A DNA stretch of 64,000 bases. Source: VAZQ01 sp963840535 (GTDB taxonomy: Bacteria > Pseudomonadota > Alphaproteobacteria > Rhizobiales > Xanthobacteraceae). This document shows, in pieces, positions 51,111-60,107 of this stretch (within the stretch, counting starts at the first letter, position 1; the number at the start of each line of letters is the position of its first letter). Location of the stretch: contig CAWIZJ010000040.1 of the NCBI GenBank assembly GCA_963840535.1, positions 62,001 to 126,000 on the forward strand, read 5' to 3'. Made by a program: the position numbers and the translations under genes. The notes beneath the pieces are model-generated. The model saw only the letters and a program-made list of their open reading frames with translations, searched no databases and was not told the origin of the DNA.

Positions 51111-52265
51111 CTACGGCTGCCCGCGAAGGACCTCCCGCGCCAGCACCATGCGCATGACCTCCACCGGCCCCTCGGTGATCATGAAGCTGCGGGCATCGCG
51201 CCACATGTGCGAGATCGGCATCTCGGTCGCGAGCCCCATGCCGCCGTGGATCTGCATGCAGCGGTCGGCCACCCGGAAGCCGAGCTCGGTGCCGGCGATC
51301 TTGGCCATGTAGCTTTCGTGGCGCGCGGCAACGCCGGCGTCGGTGCGGGCGGCGAGGCTGTAGACCATCAGCTGCGTCATGTGGTGCTCCATGAAGCTGT
51401 CGGCGATCATGAACTGCACGGCCTGCCGATCGGCGAGCGGCGCGCCGAAGGTGACCCGCTGCTTGGCGTAGGCGACCGCGAGCTCGAGGCAGCGCGTGGC
51501 GACGCCGAGCCCGCGACAGGCCTGATAGAGCCGGCCGGCCGTGATCCACGATTGCGCCTGGCGCATGCCGTCGCCCTCATTGCCGATCAGGTTCTCGACC
51601 GGCACCATCACGTCGTCGAGCGCGACCTCGCACGGCATGTCGCTCATCATGGTCGGTGTGCGGCGAACGATCGTCACGCCCGGGGTGTCGGTATCGACCA
51701 GGAACATGCTCAAGCCCCCGCGGCTTCCTTTCGCCCGATCGGTGGCGGCGACCAGCTGCAGGAAGTCGGCATCGTCCGCCTTGGTGATCCAGCGCTTGTA
51801 GCCGTTGATGACGTAGTGGCCCCCCTTGCGCACCGCCGTGGTGCGCATGGCGCCGGGATCGGAGCCGGCATCGGGCTCCGACTGTGCGAAGGCGGTGGTC
51901 TTCTCGCCGCGCAGCACGGGATAGAGATATTTCTCCTTCTGCGCCGGTGTCAGCGTGAACAGGATCGGCTTCACGTCCGGGCCGAACACCCCGGGTCCCC
52001 GCGGCGGCAGTGCGATGCTGCGCGTCACCTCCTCCCAGACCACGACCATCCCGAGCAGGCCGAGGCCCTGGCCGCCATGCTCGGTCGGCACGTCGAGCAG
52101 CCACAGCCCCAGGTCCTTTGCCTTGCGCTCGAGATCGGCACGAATCTCGGGCCGAAGCGACGGCCCATCCATCGAGCTCATCTCGATCGGGATCAGCTCC
52201 CGGTCGACGAAGGCCCTGACCGTGTGCTTGAGAAGCTTCAATTCCTCGGGCAGCTCCAAGTCCAT
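51111..52265 (-). CDS. Acyl-CoA dehydrogenase
   Basis: FAD-dependent acyl-CoA dehydrogenase of 384 residues, start ATG 52265 (MDLELPEELKLLKHTVRAFV). Landmarks are TAFAQSEPDAGSDPGAMRTT, YVINGYKRWITKADDADFLQ, CMQIHGGMGLATEMPISHMW and the C-terminal SFMITEGPVEVMRMVLAREV. The Glu in ITEGP lies at the catalytic position of medium-chain-type enzymes. It is divergent from the helicase gene. No electron-transfer or hydratase gene is adjacent. A branched or aromatic acyl-CoA substrate is possible, but the sequence does not decide. Confidence 0.92.
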   Translation of the reverse strand: MDLELPEELKLLKHTVRAFVDRELIPIEMSSMDGPSLRPEIRADLERKAKDLGLWLLDVPTEHGGQGLGLLGMVVVWEEVTRSIALPPRGPGVFGPDVKPILFTLTPAQKEKYLYPVLRGEKTTAFAQSEPDAGSDPGAMRTTAVRKGGHYVINGYKRWITKADDADFLQLVAATDRAKGSRGGLSMFLVDTDTPGVTIVRRTPTMMSDMPCEVALDDVMVPVENLIGNEGDGMRQAQSWITAGRLYQACRGLGVATRCLELAVAYAKQRVTFGAPLADRQAVQFMIADSFMEHHMTQLMVYSLAARTDAGVAARHESYMAKIAGTELGFRVADRCMQIHGGMGLATEMPISHMWRDARSFMITEGPVEVMRMVLAREVLRGQP

Positions 52266-52422
52266 TGCACGGTCCCGTGATGTTCGGCGCGTGAGCGCGT
52301 GGTCGGCCCGGTCGGAGCGTCGGACTTGGGCGAGCCTCGGAGTTTCGCGTTGACAATTCGCCCAATATCCTCGGCATCGCCGCCAGTCGGCGATAGAAGG
52401 GGCCCGTTCGAGCCGTACCAAC

Positions 52423-54480
52423 ATGGACCATCTCGATCCGGCACAACAGGCGGCGGCCGCGGCAACCGGGGAAGTTCAGCTGGTGCTCGCCGGCCCCGGC
52501 TCCGGCAAGACCACCACGCTCGCCGCACGCTTCGTCCACCTCGTGCGCCAGGGGACCGACCACCGGCGCATCCTGGCGCTCACCTTCACCAAGAAAGCCG
52601 CGGACGAGATGAAGGAGCGCATCATGACGGCGCTCGAGCTCACATCCGCCGGCGATCTGGCGATCGCGACGTTTCACGGCTTCACCTTCCGCCTTCTCAG
52701 GCGGAATCCGCAGCTGGCGGGGCTTTCCGAGGGTTTCGAGCTTTGGGACGCGCCCCAGCAACGTCAGATCTTCAATTCGCGGCGCATGTGGTGGAACGAG
52801 GAGATCGACGTTCTCGACATCATCTCCGGCGCCAAGGAGCGTCTTCAGGACGCCGAGAGTTTCGCGGCGACGATTGACCCGAACGACGATGTCCTCGGTA
52901 ATGCCGTGGAGTTCTTCAAGGTCTATGAAAACGCCCTCCGCAAAGCCGGCGCCATCGACTTCTCCGACATGGTGCCGCTGGTCGTCAGGGCCATGGACCG
53001 TGACGCAGCCTACGCGGCCACCGTCGCCGGCAGCTACGACCACGTGCTCGTCGACGAGTATCAGGACGTCAATCCCGGACAGGTGCAGCTCCTCGAGCAT
53101 TTCGTCCGCGCGGGCGTGAAGCTGTGGGTGGTCGGCGACGAGGACCAGACGCTCTATGCGTTCCGGGCAGCGGACGTGCGCTACATCCTGGAGTTTTCCC
53201 GCACCTTCAAGGGCGCACAGGTCCACGTGCTCGATCACAATTACCGCTCGGCCGTCCAGATCGTTGCGGCAGCCCGCCGGCTGATCGTCAACAACCGCTC
53301 ACGTCGCAGCAAGGATCAGCGGGCGAGCACGGTCGAGCCTGGCGAGATCGTCATCCGCGGTTATCGGACGGCAATGATCGAGGCCCGCCAGGTGGCAACC
53401 GCAGCGGCCAAGCTGCTCCGGTCGGGATACGCGCCGCGGCAGATCGCCGTCCTCTACCGGACCGCCTCGACCGGCCTGGCGCTGCAGCCGGCCATGCGGC
53501 AGCTGGACATTCCCTACCAGGTACGCGGCGCCAGCGATCTGTGGCAGAGCGTGGCAGCCAGACTGGTGCTGGGATCGCTGTATTACCTGCGCGATGGCGA
53601 GTCGGTCGAGGCAATGAGCCGAATGGGAAGCAACCGGCGCGCGGAGATCACGCGCGAGAAGCTCGACCAGGCTCGCGCCGGCAAGGTCGGCTCGCTTGCG
53701 CGGGCATGCGAAATCGTCCGCACCATCGTCGAGGCGGCGGTACCGGGGCAGGCTTCCGAGCGCAATCGGGCCGAGTGGGTGAGCGTGGTCGAGGCGGTGA
53801 CGGCAATCGCGTCATCGTGCCAGTCCTTGCAGCAGCTGGAGGCGCGCATCGTCGAGCAGTCCGCCGTACTCCGAACGCCTCCCGAGCACGCCGTGGCGTT
53901 GTCCACGATCCATTCCGCCAAGGGCCTGGAATGGGACGCGGTGTTCGTGATCGGCATGGAGGAGGGCATACTGCCGCATGCCAGCAACGACGACGTGGAA
54001 GAGGAGCGCCGCGTGGCGTATGTCGGCATAACCCGCGCCAAGCGGATTCTCGGTCTCACCTATTCCGCGGTCCGCTTCGGGCAGGACGCCAGGCCCTCTC
54101 AGTTCCTGTTCGAGCTCGCCGACGGAAACCGGCAGCGGTACATCTGGACAGGACCTCGGACGGGCTCGTCCGATGATCGCCTGCCGCTGCTCTCGGATCG
54201 CGAGCGGGAGCGCCTGCGGAACGGCGCCCTGCCCGCATCGGCGCCCGCGCGCCCGCCGCCCGCGTCCGGGCGGGCCGCGAGGACGATTCTCGACGCGGCG
54301 CCGGTGCGTCATGGCGAGCCCTGGAGCGCGAAGGAAGATAGCCGCCTGCGCGCCGAGTTCCTGGCGGGAGCGAGGATCCCCTCCCTGGCGCAAATGCACC
54401 AGCGCAAGCGAGGGGCCATCAAATCACGGTTGGCGAAGCTCGGCCTGATCGAGGATCGCAAACGCGCGCCGTCCGATTGA
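52423..54480 (+). CDS. UvrD/PcrA-like superfamily 1 helicase with C-terminal HTH-like domain
   Basis: ATP-dependent 3'-5' DNA helicase of 685 residues. Motif I is VLAGPGSGKTTTLAARFVHL, Ia is ILALTFTKKAADEMKERI, II is HVLVDEYQDVNPGQ, III is LWVVGDEDQTLYAFRAAD, IV is VLDHNYRSAVQIV, V is ALSTIHSAKGLEWDAVFVIG and VI is EERRVAYVGITRAKRILGLT. A Pro/Ala-rich linker (about 600-635) leads to an extra domain, EPWSAKEDSRLRAEFLAGAR to RGAIKSRLAKLGLIED, resembling a SANT/Myb-like helix-turn-helix. It is shorter than PcrA/UvrD (about 720-750). It probably acts in repair or in removing DNA-bound proteins. Confidence 0.92.
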   Translation: MDHLDPAQQAAAAATGEVQLVLAGPGSGKTTTLAARFVHLVRQGTDHRRILALTFTKKAADEMKERIMTALELTSAGDLAIATFHGFTFRLLRRNPQLAGLSEGFELWDAPQQRQIFNSRRMWWNEEIDVLDIISGAKERLQDAESFAATIDPNDDVLGNAVEFFKVYENALRKAGAIDFSDMVPLVVRAMDRDAAYAATVAGSYDHVLVDEYQDVNPGQVQLLEHFVRAGVKLWVVGDEDQTLYAFRAADVRYILEFSRTFKGAQVHVLDHNYRSAVQIVAAARRLIVNNRSRRSKDQRASTVEPGEIVIRGYRTAMIEARQVATAAAKLLRSGYAPRQIAVLYRTASTGLALQPAMRQLDIPYQVRGASDLWQSVAARLVLGSLYYLRDGESVEAMSRMGSNRRAEITREKLDQARAGKVGSLARACEIVRTIVEAAVPGQASERNRAEWVSVVEAVTAIASSCQSLQQLEARIVEQSAVLRTPPEHAVALSTIHSAKGLEWDAVFVIGMEEGILPHASNDDVEEERRVAYVGITRAKRILGLTYSAVRFGQDARPSQFLFELADGNRQRYIWTGPRTGSSDDRLPLLSDRERERLRNGALPASAPARPPPASGRAARTILDAAPVRHGEPWSAKEDSRLRAEFLAGARIPSLAQMHQRKRGAIKSRLAKLGLIEDRKRAPSD

Positions 54481-54502
54481 GCCCCTGCCCGGCGCCTTTC
54501 GG

Positions 54503-55438
54503 CTAGCGGGTCCCCAGGAAGCGGGTACCCCAACTTCCGCTCTCGATGACGCGCGCGGTCTCCCGCCTGGCGATATTGAGGACCGCTTTCATCTGCGGCG
54601 TGAACGGCCGCTCGCTCGACCAGGCCGCGAACAGCGTGCGGTGGATCGGTGGATTGACGATGCGCAGCGCCCTGACGCGGCCGGCGGCGAGCTCGTCCTC
54701 CATCTCGCCGCGCGGCAGAATGGTGTAGACGCCGCCCTCCTGGGCCGATTGCTTCAATCCCACGATCGATTCGAGCTCGGTGTGGATGCGCGGCAGCCGG
54801 CCGATGGTCTGCATGATCTGCTCGACGGCCAGCCGGAGGCCGTGCTCCCGGCTCGGCAGCGCGAGCGGCAGTTTCGCCACCTCCGCCAGCGAGATCCGGC
54901 CGCGTTCCGCCAGCGGATCGCGGGCTGCGCAGACCAGGAACTGCTCCTCCAGGGCCAACGGCTCCGTGCGCAGCACGTCGCTGTGGAGCGTATGGTCGTA
55001 GATCACGCCGAGGTCGAGGCGGCCGCGCAGCAGCCATTCGATGATGAAGCCGGTCCAGCCATCGATCACCCGCAACGCGACATCGGGCAGTTCGCGGTGC
55101 ACGCTCTGCACCAGCTTTCGGGTGAGCGCCTGGCTGATCGAGAACGGCATGCCGAAGTCGATGCGCCCACCCGGCGAGCGTGACAGTGCCCTGACCTCCA
55201 TCTGCGCGCGATCGAGCTCGCGCAGCACCGCGCGTATGCGGTCGCGGAACACCACGCCGGCATTGGTGAGCGTGATGCCGCGTCCGTCGCGGGCGAACAG
55301 GCGCACCCCGAGGTCGCGTTCGAGCGTGCGCATGTGCCGGCTGAGCGCCGGCTGCGCGACATGGAGACGCTCGGCGGCCCTGGTGACGCTTTCGAGCTCG
55401 CTAACCTCGACGAAGTATTGAAGCTGCCGCAGGTTCAT
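54503..55438 (-). CDS. LysR-family transcriptional regulator
   Basis: LysR regulator of 311 residues, start ATG 55438. The winged helix-turn-helix is at the N-terminus (MNLRQLQYFVEVSELESVTR, then LHVAQPALSRHMRTLERDLG). The effector-binding domain follows, with GGRIDFGMPFSISQALTRKL and LRVIDGWTGFIIEWLLRGRL, similar to regulators of aromatic and amide catabolism such as Nac/Cbl-like relatives. It is divergent from the cyclase-amidase-transporter run. A near-perfect palindrome in the shared promoter region (55509-55532) is its likely binding site, so it probably controls that run and itself. Confidence 0.92.
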   Translation of the reverse strand: MNLRQLQYFVEVSELESVTRAAERLHVAQPALSRHMRTLERDLGVRLFARDGRGITLTNAGVVFRDRIRAVLRELDRAQMEVRALSRSPGGRIDFGMPFSISQALTRKLVQSVHRELPDVALRVIDGWTGFIIEWLLRGRLDLGVIYDHTLHSDVLRTEPLALEEQFLVCAARDPLAERGRISLAEVAKLPLALPSREHGLRLAVEQIMQTIGRLPRIHTELESIVGLKQSAQEGGVYTILPRGEMEDELAAGRVRALRIVNPPIHRTLFAAWSSERPFTPQMKAVLNIARRETARVIESGSWGTRFLGTR

Positions 55439-55508
55439 TGCCCTTCCTGCCGGCGCCGATATCCAAGCCTCCACACCTTCGGCCGGATTCCACAACAGCC
55501 ACGCCGAT

Positions 55509-55532
55509 ATTCATGCCGATTTCGGCATGAAT
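55509..55532. promoter_or_regulatory. Palindromic operator, probable LysR-type binding site
   Basis: Two perfect 11-base arms, ATTCATGCCGA and TCGGCATGAAT, separated by TT. An outer CCGAT / ATCGG pair extends the symmetry with a one-base offset. It lies 71 bases upstream of the LysR start and 102 bases upstream of the cyclase start, the usual place for a LysR regulator box, and contains T-N11-A-type half-sites. Confidence 0.75.
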
Positions 55533-55633
55533 CATCGGCAGAATCAATATTTGTTCCGGGCGCTGGCGAGACCTAGCCTCGGCCATCCGTTCCCGCCGGG
55601 ACCAGGAACGCAAGGCCAATTCGGGGTTGCAGC

Positions 55634-56329
55634 ATGGCTCGGACGATCATCGACTTGTCGGTGCCGCTCACCAACAACATGCCGGCGCACAAGTTCTTTC
55701 CGCGGCCGGTCATCCTCCCGCACTTCACCCATGACGAGATGGAGACCTGGGGCAACGGCACGCCCGACGACCCGCTCGGCGGCTGCACCACGTTCATCTC
55801 GATGATGGATCACGTGGGAACCCACGTCGATGCGTTCTGTCACGTCAAGCGCGGCGGCGCCAGCATCGATCAGATGCCGCTCGACATGTTCGTGGGCAAG
55901 GCAGCGTGCCTCGACCTGCGGCATATTCCCGATCTCGGCGATATCGATACCGCCGAGCTCGAGGCCGCCGAGAAGAAGGCGGGAGTGAAGCTCGACGGTC
56001 ACATCGTGCTGATCTGCACCGGGCTGCACCGACGGCATTTCCCCACCGACAAGGTGGTGTGGTCGAACTCCGGCATCACCGCGGAAGCGACCCACTGGCT
56101 CGCCGACCGCTCGCGCATTCACGGCGTGGAGGGCCCATCGACCGACAAGCCCAGCCACAATCTCTTTCCCAACCACCGGGTCTGCCGCGACCGCGGCATC
56201 ACCCACTACGAGTGGCTCTGCAATCTCGAGGAACTGATCGGCAAGGGAGAGTTCGAGTTTTCCGGCCTTCCGCTGCGCATCGGCAATGGCAGCGGCTCGC
56301 CGGTGCGGGCGGTGGCCTTCCTCGACTGA
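55634..56329 (+). CDS. Cyclase-family (kynurenine formamidase-like) metal hydrolase
   Basis: Metal-dependent hydrolase of 231 residues, start ATG 55634 (MARTIIDLSVPLTNNMPAHK). The family motif HxGTHxDxxxH is present as DHVGTHVDAFCHVKRGGASI. Other conserved segments are DGHIVLICTGLHRRHF and GITAEATHWLADRSRIHGVE. Relatives hydrolyse N-formylkynurenine, cyclic imides or isatin to open-chain acids. It is first in the plus-strand run with an amidase and a Liv importer and is likely regulated by the divergent LysR. The natural substrate may be a cyclic imide or aryl-formamide. Confidence 0.9.
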   Translation: MARTIIDLSVPLTNNMPAHKFFPRPVILPHFTHDEMETWGNGTPDDPLGGCTTFISMMDHVGTHVDAFCHVKRGGASIDQMPLDMFVGKAACLDLRHIPDLGDIDTAELEAAEKKAGVKLDGHIVLICTGLHRRHFPTDKVVWSNSGITAEATHWLADRSRIHGVEGPSTDKPSHNLFPNHRVCRDRGITHYEWLCNLEELIGKGEFEFSGLPLRIGNGSGSPVRAVAFLD

Positions 56330-56384
56330 CGAGAAGCGAGGCCGGCGCGCCGCCCGCGGACGGCGCCGATGAGGGTAACTGATA

Positions 56385-57875
56385 TTGTCGGACGATTTCG
56401 CCTACATGAGCGCGCTCGACCTGCGCCGGCTGATCCGCAGCAAGCAGGCTTCGCCGGTCGAGATCGTCGAAAGCGCGCTGCGCCGCCTCGAGGCGCGGCA
56501 GCCCGTGCTCAATCCGTTCGTAACGGTCACCGCCGATCTTGCGCTCGCGGCGGCACGCCAGGCCGAGGCCGCCGTGGTGGGAGGCGCGGACCTCGCCCTG
56601 CTGACCGGACTTCCGCTGTCGATCAAGGATCTCACCGCGGTCAAGGGCGTGCGGTTCACCTCCGGCTCGCGCACGCTCGCCGATTTCATCGCGCCGCTCA
56701 ATTCGCCGGCCTCCGAGCGCGTCAAGGGGCACGGCGCGGCGATCCTCGGCAAGACCACCACCACCGAGTTCGGCTGCAAGGCGTCGAGCGACAGCCCGCT
56801 CACCGGCGTCACCCGCAATCCCTGGAACCCGGGCAAGACCACCGGCGGCTCCTCCGCGGGAGCCGGCGCCAGCGTCGCCGCCGGCATCACGCCGTTCGCG
56901 CTCGGTACCGACGGCGGCGGATCGATCCGCATTCCGTCCTCGTTCTGCGGCCTCTTCGGGTTGAAGGCGCAGTTCGGCCGCGTCCCGGTTTTTCCGGTCA
57001 CCGCCACACCCACCCTCGCCCATGTCGGCCCGATGGCACGCACGGTGCGCGACGCGGCGCTGCTGCTCACCGCGATTTCCGGCTTCGACGCACGCGATCC
57101 GGCGAGCGTCGCCGCCGAGGTGCCGGACTATCTCGGCGCCTGCGAGCAATCGCCGCAGGGACTGCGGATCGCATGGAGCCCGACGCTCGGCTACGCGCGG
57201 CCGACACCCGAGGTCGCCGAGATCGCCGGCAGGGCCGCTCGCGCGTTCGAGGAGCTGGGCTGCACGGTCGAGCTGGTCGAGAAGGTGTTCGACGATCCGA
57301 TCGATCTGTGGGTGGCGGAGTTCTATGCCGGGGTCGGCACCAGGCTCAGGAAACCGCTGACCGAGCAGCGCGACCTCATCGATCCGGCGGTGGCCGCGGT
57401 GCTGGAGACCGCCCTCGATCGGACCCTCGAGGATTATTACCGCCGGGTGTTCGCGCGCTACGAGTTCCGGGAAAAGGTGCGCGCGTTCTTCGAGCGCTTC
57501 GATCTGCTGATGACGCCGACCCTGCCGGTGCCGGCCTTCGACGTCGGGCGCGACGTGCCGCCCGAGCTCGAGGGCGAAAGCATCGTCGCCTGGGTCGCCT
57601 ATACCTATCCGGTCAATCTGTGCGGCCTGCCGGCCGCCTCGGTCCCCTGCGGTTTCACGCGCACCGGCCTGCCGGTCGGCCTGCACATGGTGTCGCGCGC
57701 CATGTGCGAGACCGACGTCCTGCGCGCCGCCGCGGCGTTCGAGGCGGCGCGGCCCTGGGCGGACCGACGACCCCCGATCGCCGCGCCGCGGCAATCCCCC
57801 GGCGTCCCTCCTCCCCATGCGGGAGCGGGAACGCAGCCGAGCCGACAGGACCGACTGCAGGCCGGGACACGATGA
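56385..57875 (+). CDS. Amidase (amidase signature family)
   Basis: Amidase of 496 residues. TTG 56385 is chosen because GAGGG lies 9 bases upstream; ATG 56406 is an alternative. The catalytic triad of the family is complete: Lys81 in LPLSIKDLTAV, the cis-Ser in TTGGSSAGAGAS (about 156-157) and the nucleophile Ser180 in TDGGGSIRIPSS. The last about 35 residues (from PIAAPRQSPG) are Pro/Ala-rich and unlike the core. It would hydrolyse an amide to acid and ammonia. The stop overlaps the next frame's ATGA (57872-57875). It sits between the cyclase gene and the importer receptor gene. Confidence 0.92.
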   Translation: MSDDFAYMSALDLRRLIRSKQASPVEIVESALRRLEARQPVLNPFVTVTADLALAAARQAEAAVVGGADLALLTGLPLSIKDLTAVKGVRFTSGSRTLADFIAPLNSPASERVKGHGAAILGKTTTTEFGCKASSDSPLTGVTRNPWNPGKTTGGSSAGAGASVAAGITPFALGTDGGGSIRIPSSFCGLFGLKAQFGRVPVFPVTATPTLAHVGPMARTVRDAALLLTAISGFDARDPASVAAEVPDYLGACEQSPQGLRIAWSPTLGYARPTPEVAEIAGRAARAFEELGCTVELVEKVFDDPIDLWVAEFYAGVGTRLRKPLTEQRDLIDPAVAAVLETALDRTLEDYYRRVFARYEFREKVRAFFERFDLLMTPTLPVPAFDVGRDVPPELEGESIVAWVAYTYPVNLCGLPAASVPCGFTRTGLPVGLHMVSRAMCETDVLRAAAAFEAARPWADRRPPIAAPRQSPGVPPPHAGAGTQPSRQDRLQAGTR

Positions 57876-57904
57876 AGCGAAGCTCGAGCAACATGGAGGT
57901 TGCG

Positions 57905-59155
57905 ATGACTGCAGCTCTTATCGGATTTCGGCTCGCCGCCGGCATCGCGGCGGCGTCGCTGGCGGGCCTCGTCGGGGCTCACGCGCAGGAGCCGATCAAG
58001 ATCGGATTTGCCGGCGCGCTGACCGGTCCGGCGGCGTTCGTCGGCGTCGAGATCAAGCGCGGCGCCGAGATCGCCGTCGACGAGATCAACGCAAGCGGCG
58101 GGATCAAGGGCCGCAAGCTCCAGCTGGTCTCGCGCGACGACGAGCACAACCCGGTCAAGACCGTGGCGCAGTACCGCGAGCTGGTCGAGCGCGAGAAGGT
58201 GGTCGCGATCGTGGGCGCGACCAACAGCGCCTCGATGCTCGCGGTCGCCCCGATCGTCAACGATACGCTCAAGGTGCCGGTCATCTGCCCCGCCACCGAC
58301 GCCACCGCCATCACCGAGAACGACGCTCACAAGCAGGGGCGCGACAATTACGTGTTCCGCGTCGGAATGTACGGCACCGGGCAGGCCAACTTCATGGTCG
58401 ATACCATGGTCAAGAGGTTCGGCCACACCAAGGTCGGTCTGCTCACCTGGACCGGCGGCTGGGGCGTCACCGGGCGCAGCGAGCTGCAGCGTCGCCTGAA
58501 GGAGAACGGGCTCGCGCCGGTCGCGGACGAGACCTTCGACAACAACGATACCGACATGACCCCGCAGATCATCAAGCTCAAGAATGCGGGGGCGCAGAGC
58601 ATCCTCAACTACGCGCTGGTGCGCGAGAACACGTTCGTGGTGCAGACCAAGGAGAAGCTCAGGAACGACACACCCTACGTGTCGGCCTGGGGAATCGCCG
58701 GGCCGGCATTCTGGCGGGCGGCCGGCGCCGCCGCCGAGGGCGTGCTCACCAGCACGACGGTCACCATCGACGGGCCGCAGCCGCCGGAGCGCGCGGCGTT
58801 CATCAACGAGTACCGGCGCCGCCACAACCAGGACATGGACGCCGCGGTGTTCGGGGTCGGGGCCTACGACGCCGTGTATCTCTTCAAGACGGTGATTGAG
58901 CGCGACGGCACCGAGCCGCAGAAGATTCGTGCCGGGCTCGAGAGCATCCCGGAATTCAAGGGACTGGTGAAGCACTTCAAGCGTCCGGTGTTCGCGCGCG
59001 ACCGCCACAACGCGGTGACCGAGGACGACATGGTGATGACGCGCTGGACCAACGGCAAGATGCTGGAGATCAGGTACGACGCCGCGGGTCCCTATGTCGA
59101 GATCGATGCCCAGACCAGGAAGTACCTCGACAAGCTCAATCTGAAGCTGCTGTGA
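57905..59155 (+). CDS. Liv-type ABC transporter substrate-binding protein
   Basis: Periplasmic receptor of about 416 residues. ATG 57905 is chosen because GGAGG lies 5 bases upstream and a clean signal peptide follows (MTAALIGFRLAAGIAAASLA, cleavage after AHA). An earlier in-frame ATG at 57872 overlaps the amidase stop. The mature protein starts QEPIKIGFAGALTGPAAFVG, and landmarks are GATNSASMLAVAPIVNDTLK, VPVICPATDATAITENDAHK and VGLLTWTGGWGVTGRSEL. It is the receptor of the third Liv importer, which presumably takes up the compound degraded by the adjacent cyclase-family enzyme and amidase. Confidence 0.93.
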   Translation: MTAALIGFRLAAGIAAASLAGLVGAHAQEPIKIGFAGALTGPAAFVGVEIKRGAEIAVDEINASGGIKGRKLQLVSRDDEHNPVKTVAQYRELVEREKVVAIVGATNSASMLAVAPIVNDTLKVPVICPATDATAITENDAHKQGRDNYVFRVGMYGTGQANFMVDTMVKRFGHTKVGLLTWTGGWGVTGRSELQRRLKENGLAPVADETFDNNDTDMTPQIIKLKNAGAQSILNYALVRENTFVVQTKEKLRNDTPYVSAWGIAGPAFWRAAGAAAEGVLTSTTVTIDGPQPPERAAFINEYRRRHNQDMDAAVFGVGAYDAVYLFKTVIERDGTEPQKIRAGLESIPEFKGLVKHFKRPVFARDRHNAVTEDDMVMTRWTNGKMLEIRYDAAGPYVEIDAQTRKYLDKLNLKLL

Positions 59156-59230
59156 GCTTGCGAGCACGGCGGGCTCGCGCACGGCGCGGGCCCATCCCGC
59201 GGTTGCCGGCCTCAACGTCGATCCGAGCGC

Positions 59231-60107
59231 ATGTATTTCTTCCTGCAGATCGCCGCTGAGCGGGGTCGCGACCGGCGCCATCTATGGACTGATCGCGGTC
59301 GGCTACAGCCTCACCTTCATGACCACGAAGGCGCTCAATTTCGCGCTCGGCATGTGGGTGATGCTGGGCGGGATGCTCACGTATTCGCTGCTCGTCCTGC
59401 ACGGCATTCACCCGCTGATCGTGCTGCCGGCGGTGGTCGTGCTGCTGTTCGTGCTCGGGCTCGTCGCCGAGCGGTTCACCGTCCTGCCGTTCCTGCGGGC
59501 TGGCAGCGACGTGTGGGTGATGAGCACGCTCGCGGTCGGTCTACTGATGATCGACTTCGCGGAGATCATCTGGGGCCGCAGCCCGACGCCGGTACCGCCG
59601 ATTCTGGGCAAGGACCCGATCTATCTCGGTCAGGTCTCCATCCTCCCCCAGCAGGTCCTGATCATCGCCGCGGCCTGCGTCACCTTCGTCGGGCTCGACC
59701 TGTTCTATCGTCATACCCTCCTCGGCAAGGCATTCCGCGCGGTCGCCCACAGCGGCGAGGTGAGCGGCCTGATGGGGATCAATACACGCCGCGTGCAGGC
59801 GGTGTCCTACGCCGCCGCCGCGGCGCTCGCCGGCTTCGCCGGCTTTCTGGTGGTGCCGCTCACGCTGGCCGAGCCGCAGCTCGGAACCGTGCTGGGCCTC
59901 AAGGCGTTCGCCATCGCCATCATCGCCGGCCTTGCCGCCCCGCGCGGAATTCTCATCTGCGGGCTCGGCTACGGCGCACTCGAGGCGCTGATCTCCGGCT
60001 ATTTCTACACCGGCATTCGCGACATCCTCGGCTTCTCGCTGATGATCGTCGTGCTCTTCCTCAAGCCGGAGGGACTGTTCGGGCACCGGATCGAGGAACG
60101 CGCGTGA
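59231..60107 (+). CDS. livH: Liv-type ABC transporter permease LivH, reading frame interrupted near the start
   Basis: Permease of about 291 residues after repair. ATG 59231 gives MYFFLQIA and then, one base later, LSGVATGAIYGLIAVGYSLT and FMTTKALNFALGMWVMLGGM, the LivH pattern. One extra G at about 59255 (ATCGCCGCTGAGC, expected ATCGCCCTGAGC) separates them. The coupling loop AVAHSGEVSGLMGINTRRVQ and the C-terminal ILGFSLMIVVLFLKPEGLFG are conserved. As written, translation could only begin at an internal ATG (59319) and would lose the first transmembrane segment. It overlaps the next gene by GTGA (60104-60107). Confidence 0.88.

Noticed and set aside
52423..54480. Part of an anti-phage system (for example a Gabija-type helicase)
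   Set aside because: No nuclease or other defence gene is adjacent; the neighbours are an acyl-CoA dehydrogenase and a LysR regulator, and the helicase has full UvrD motifs.
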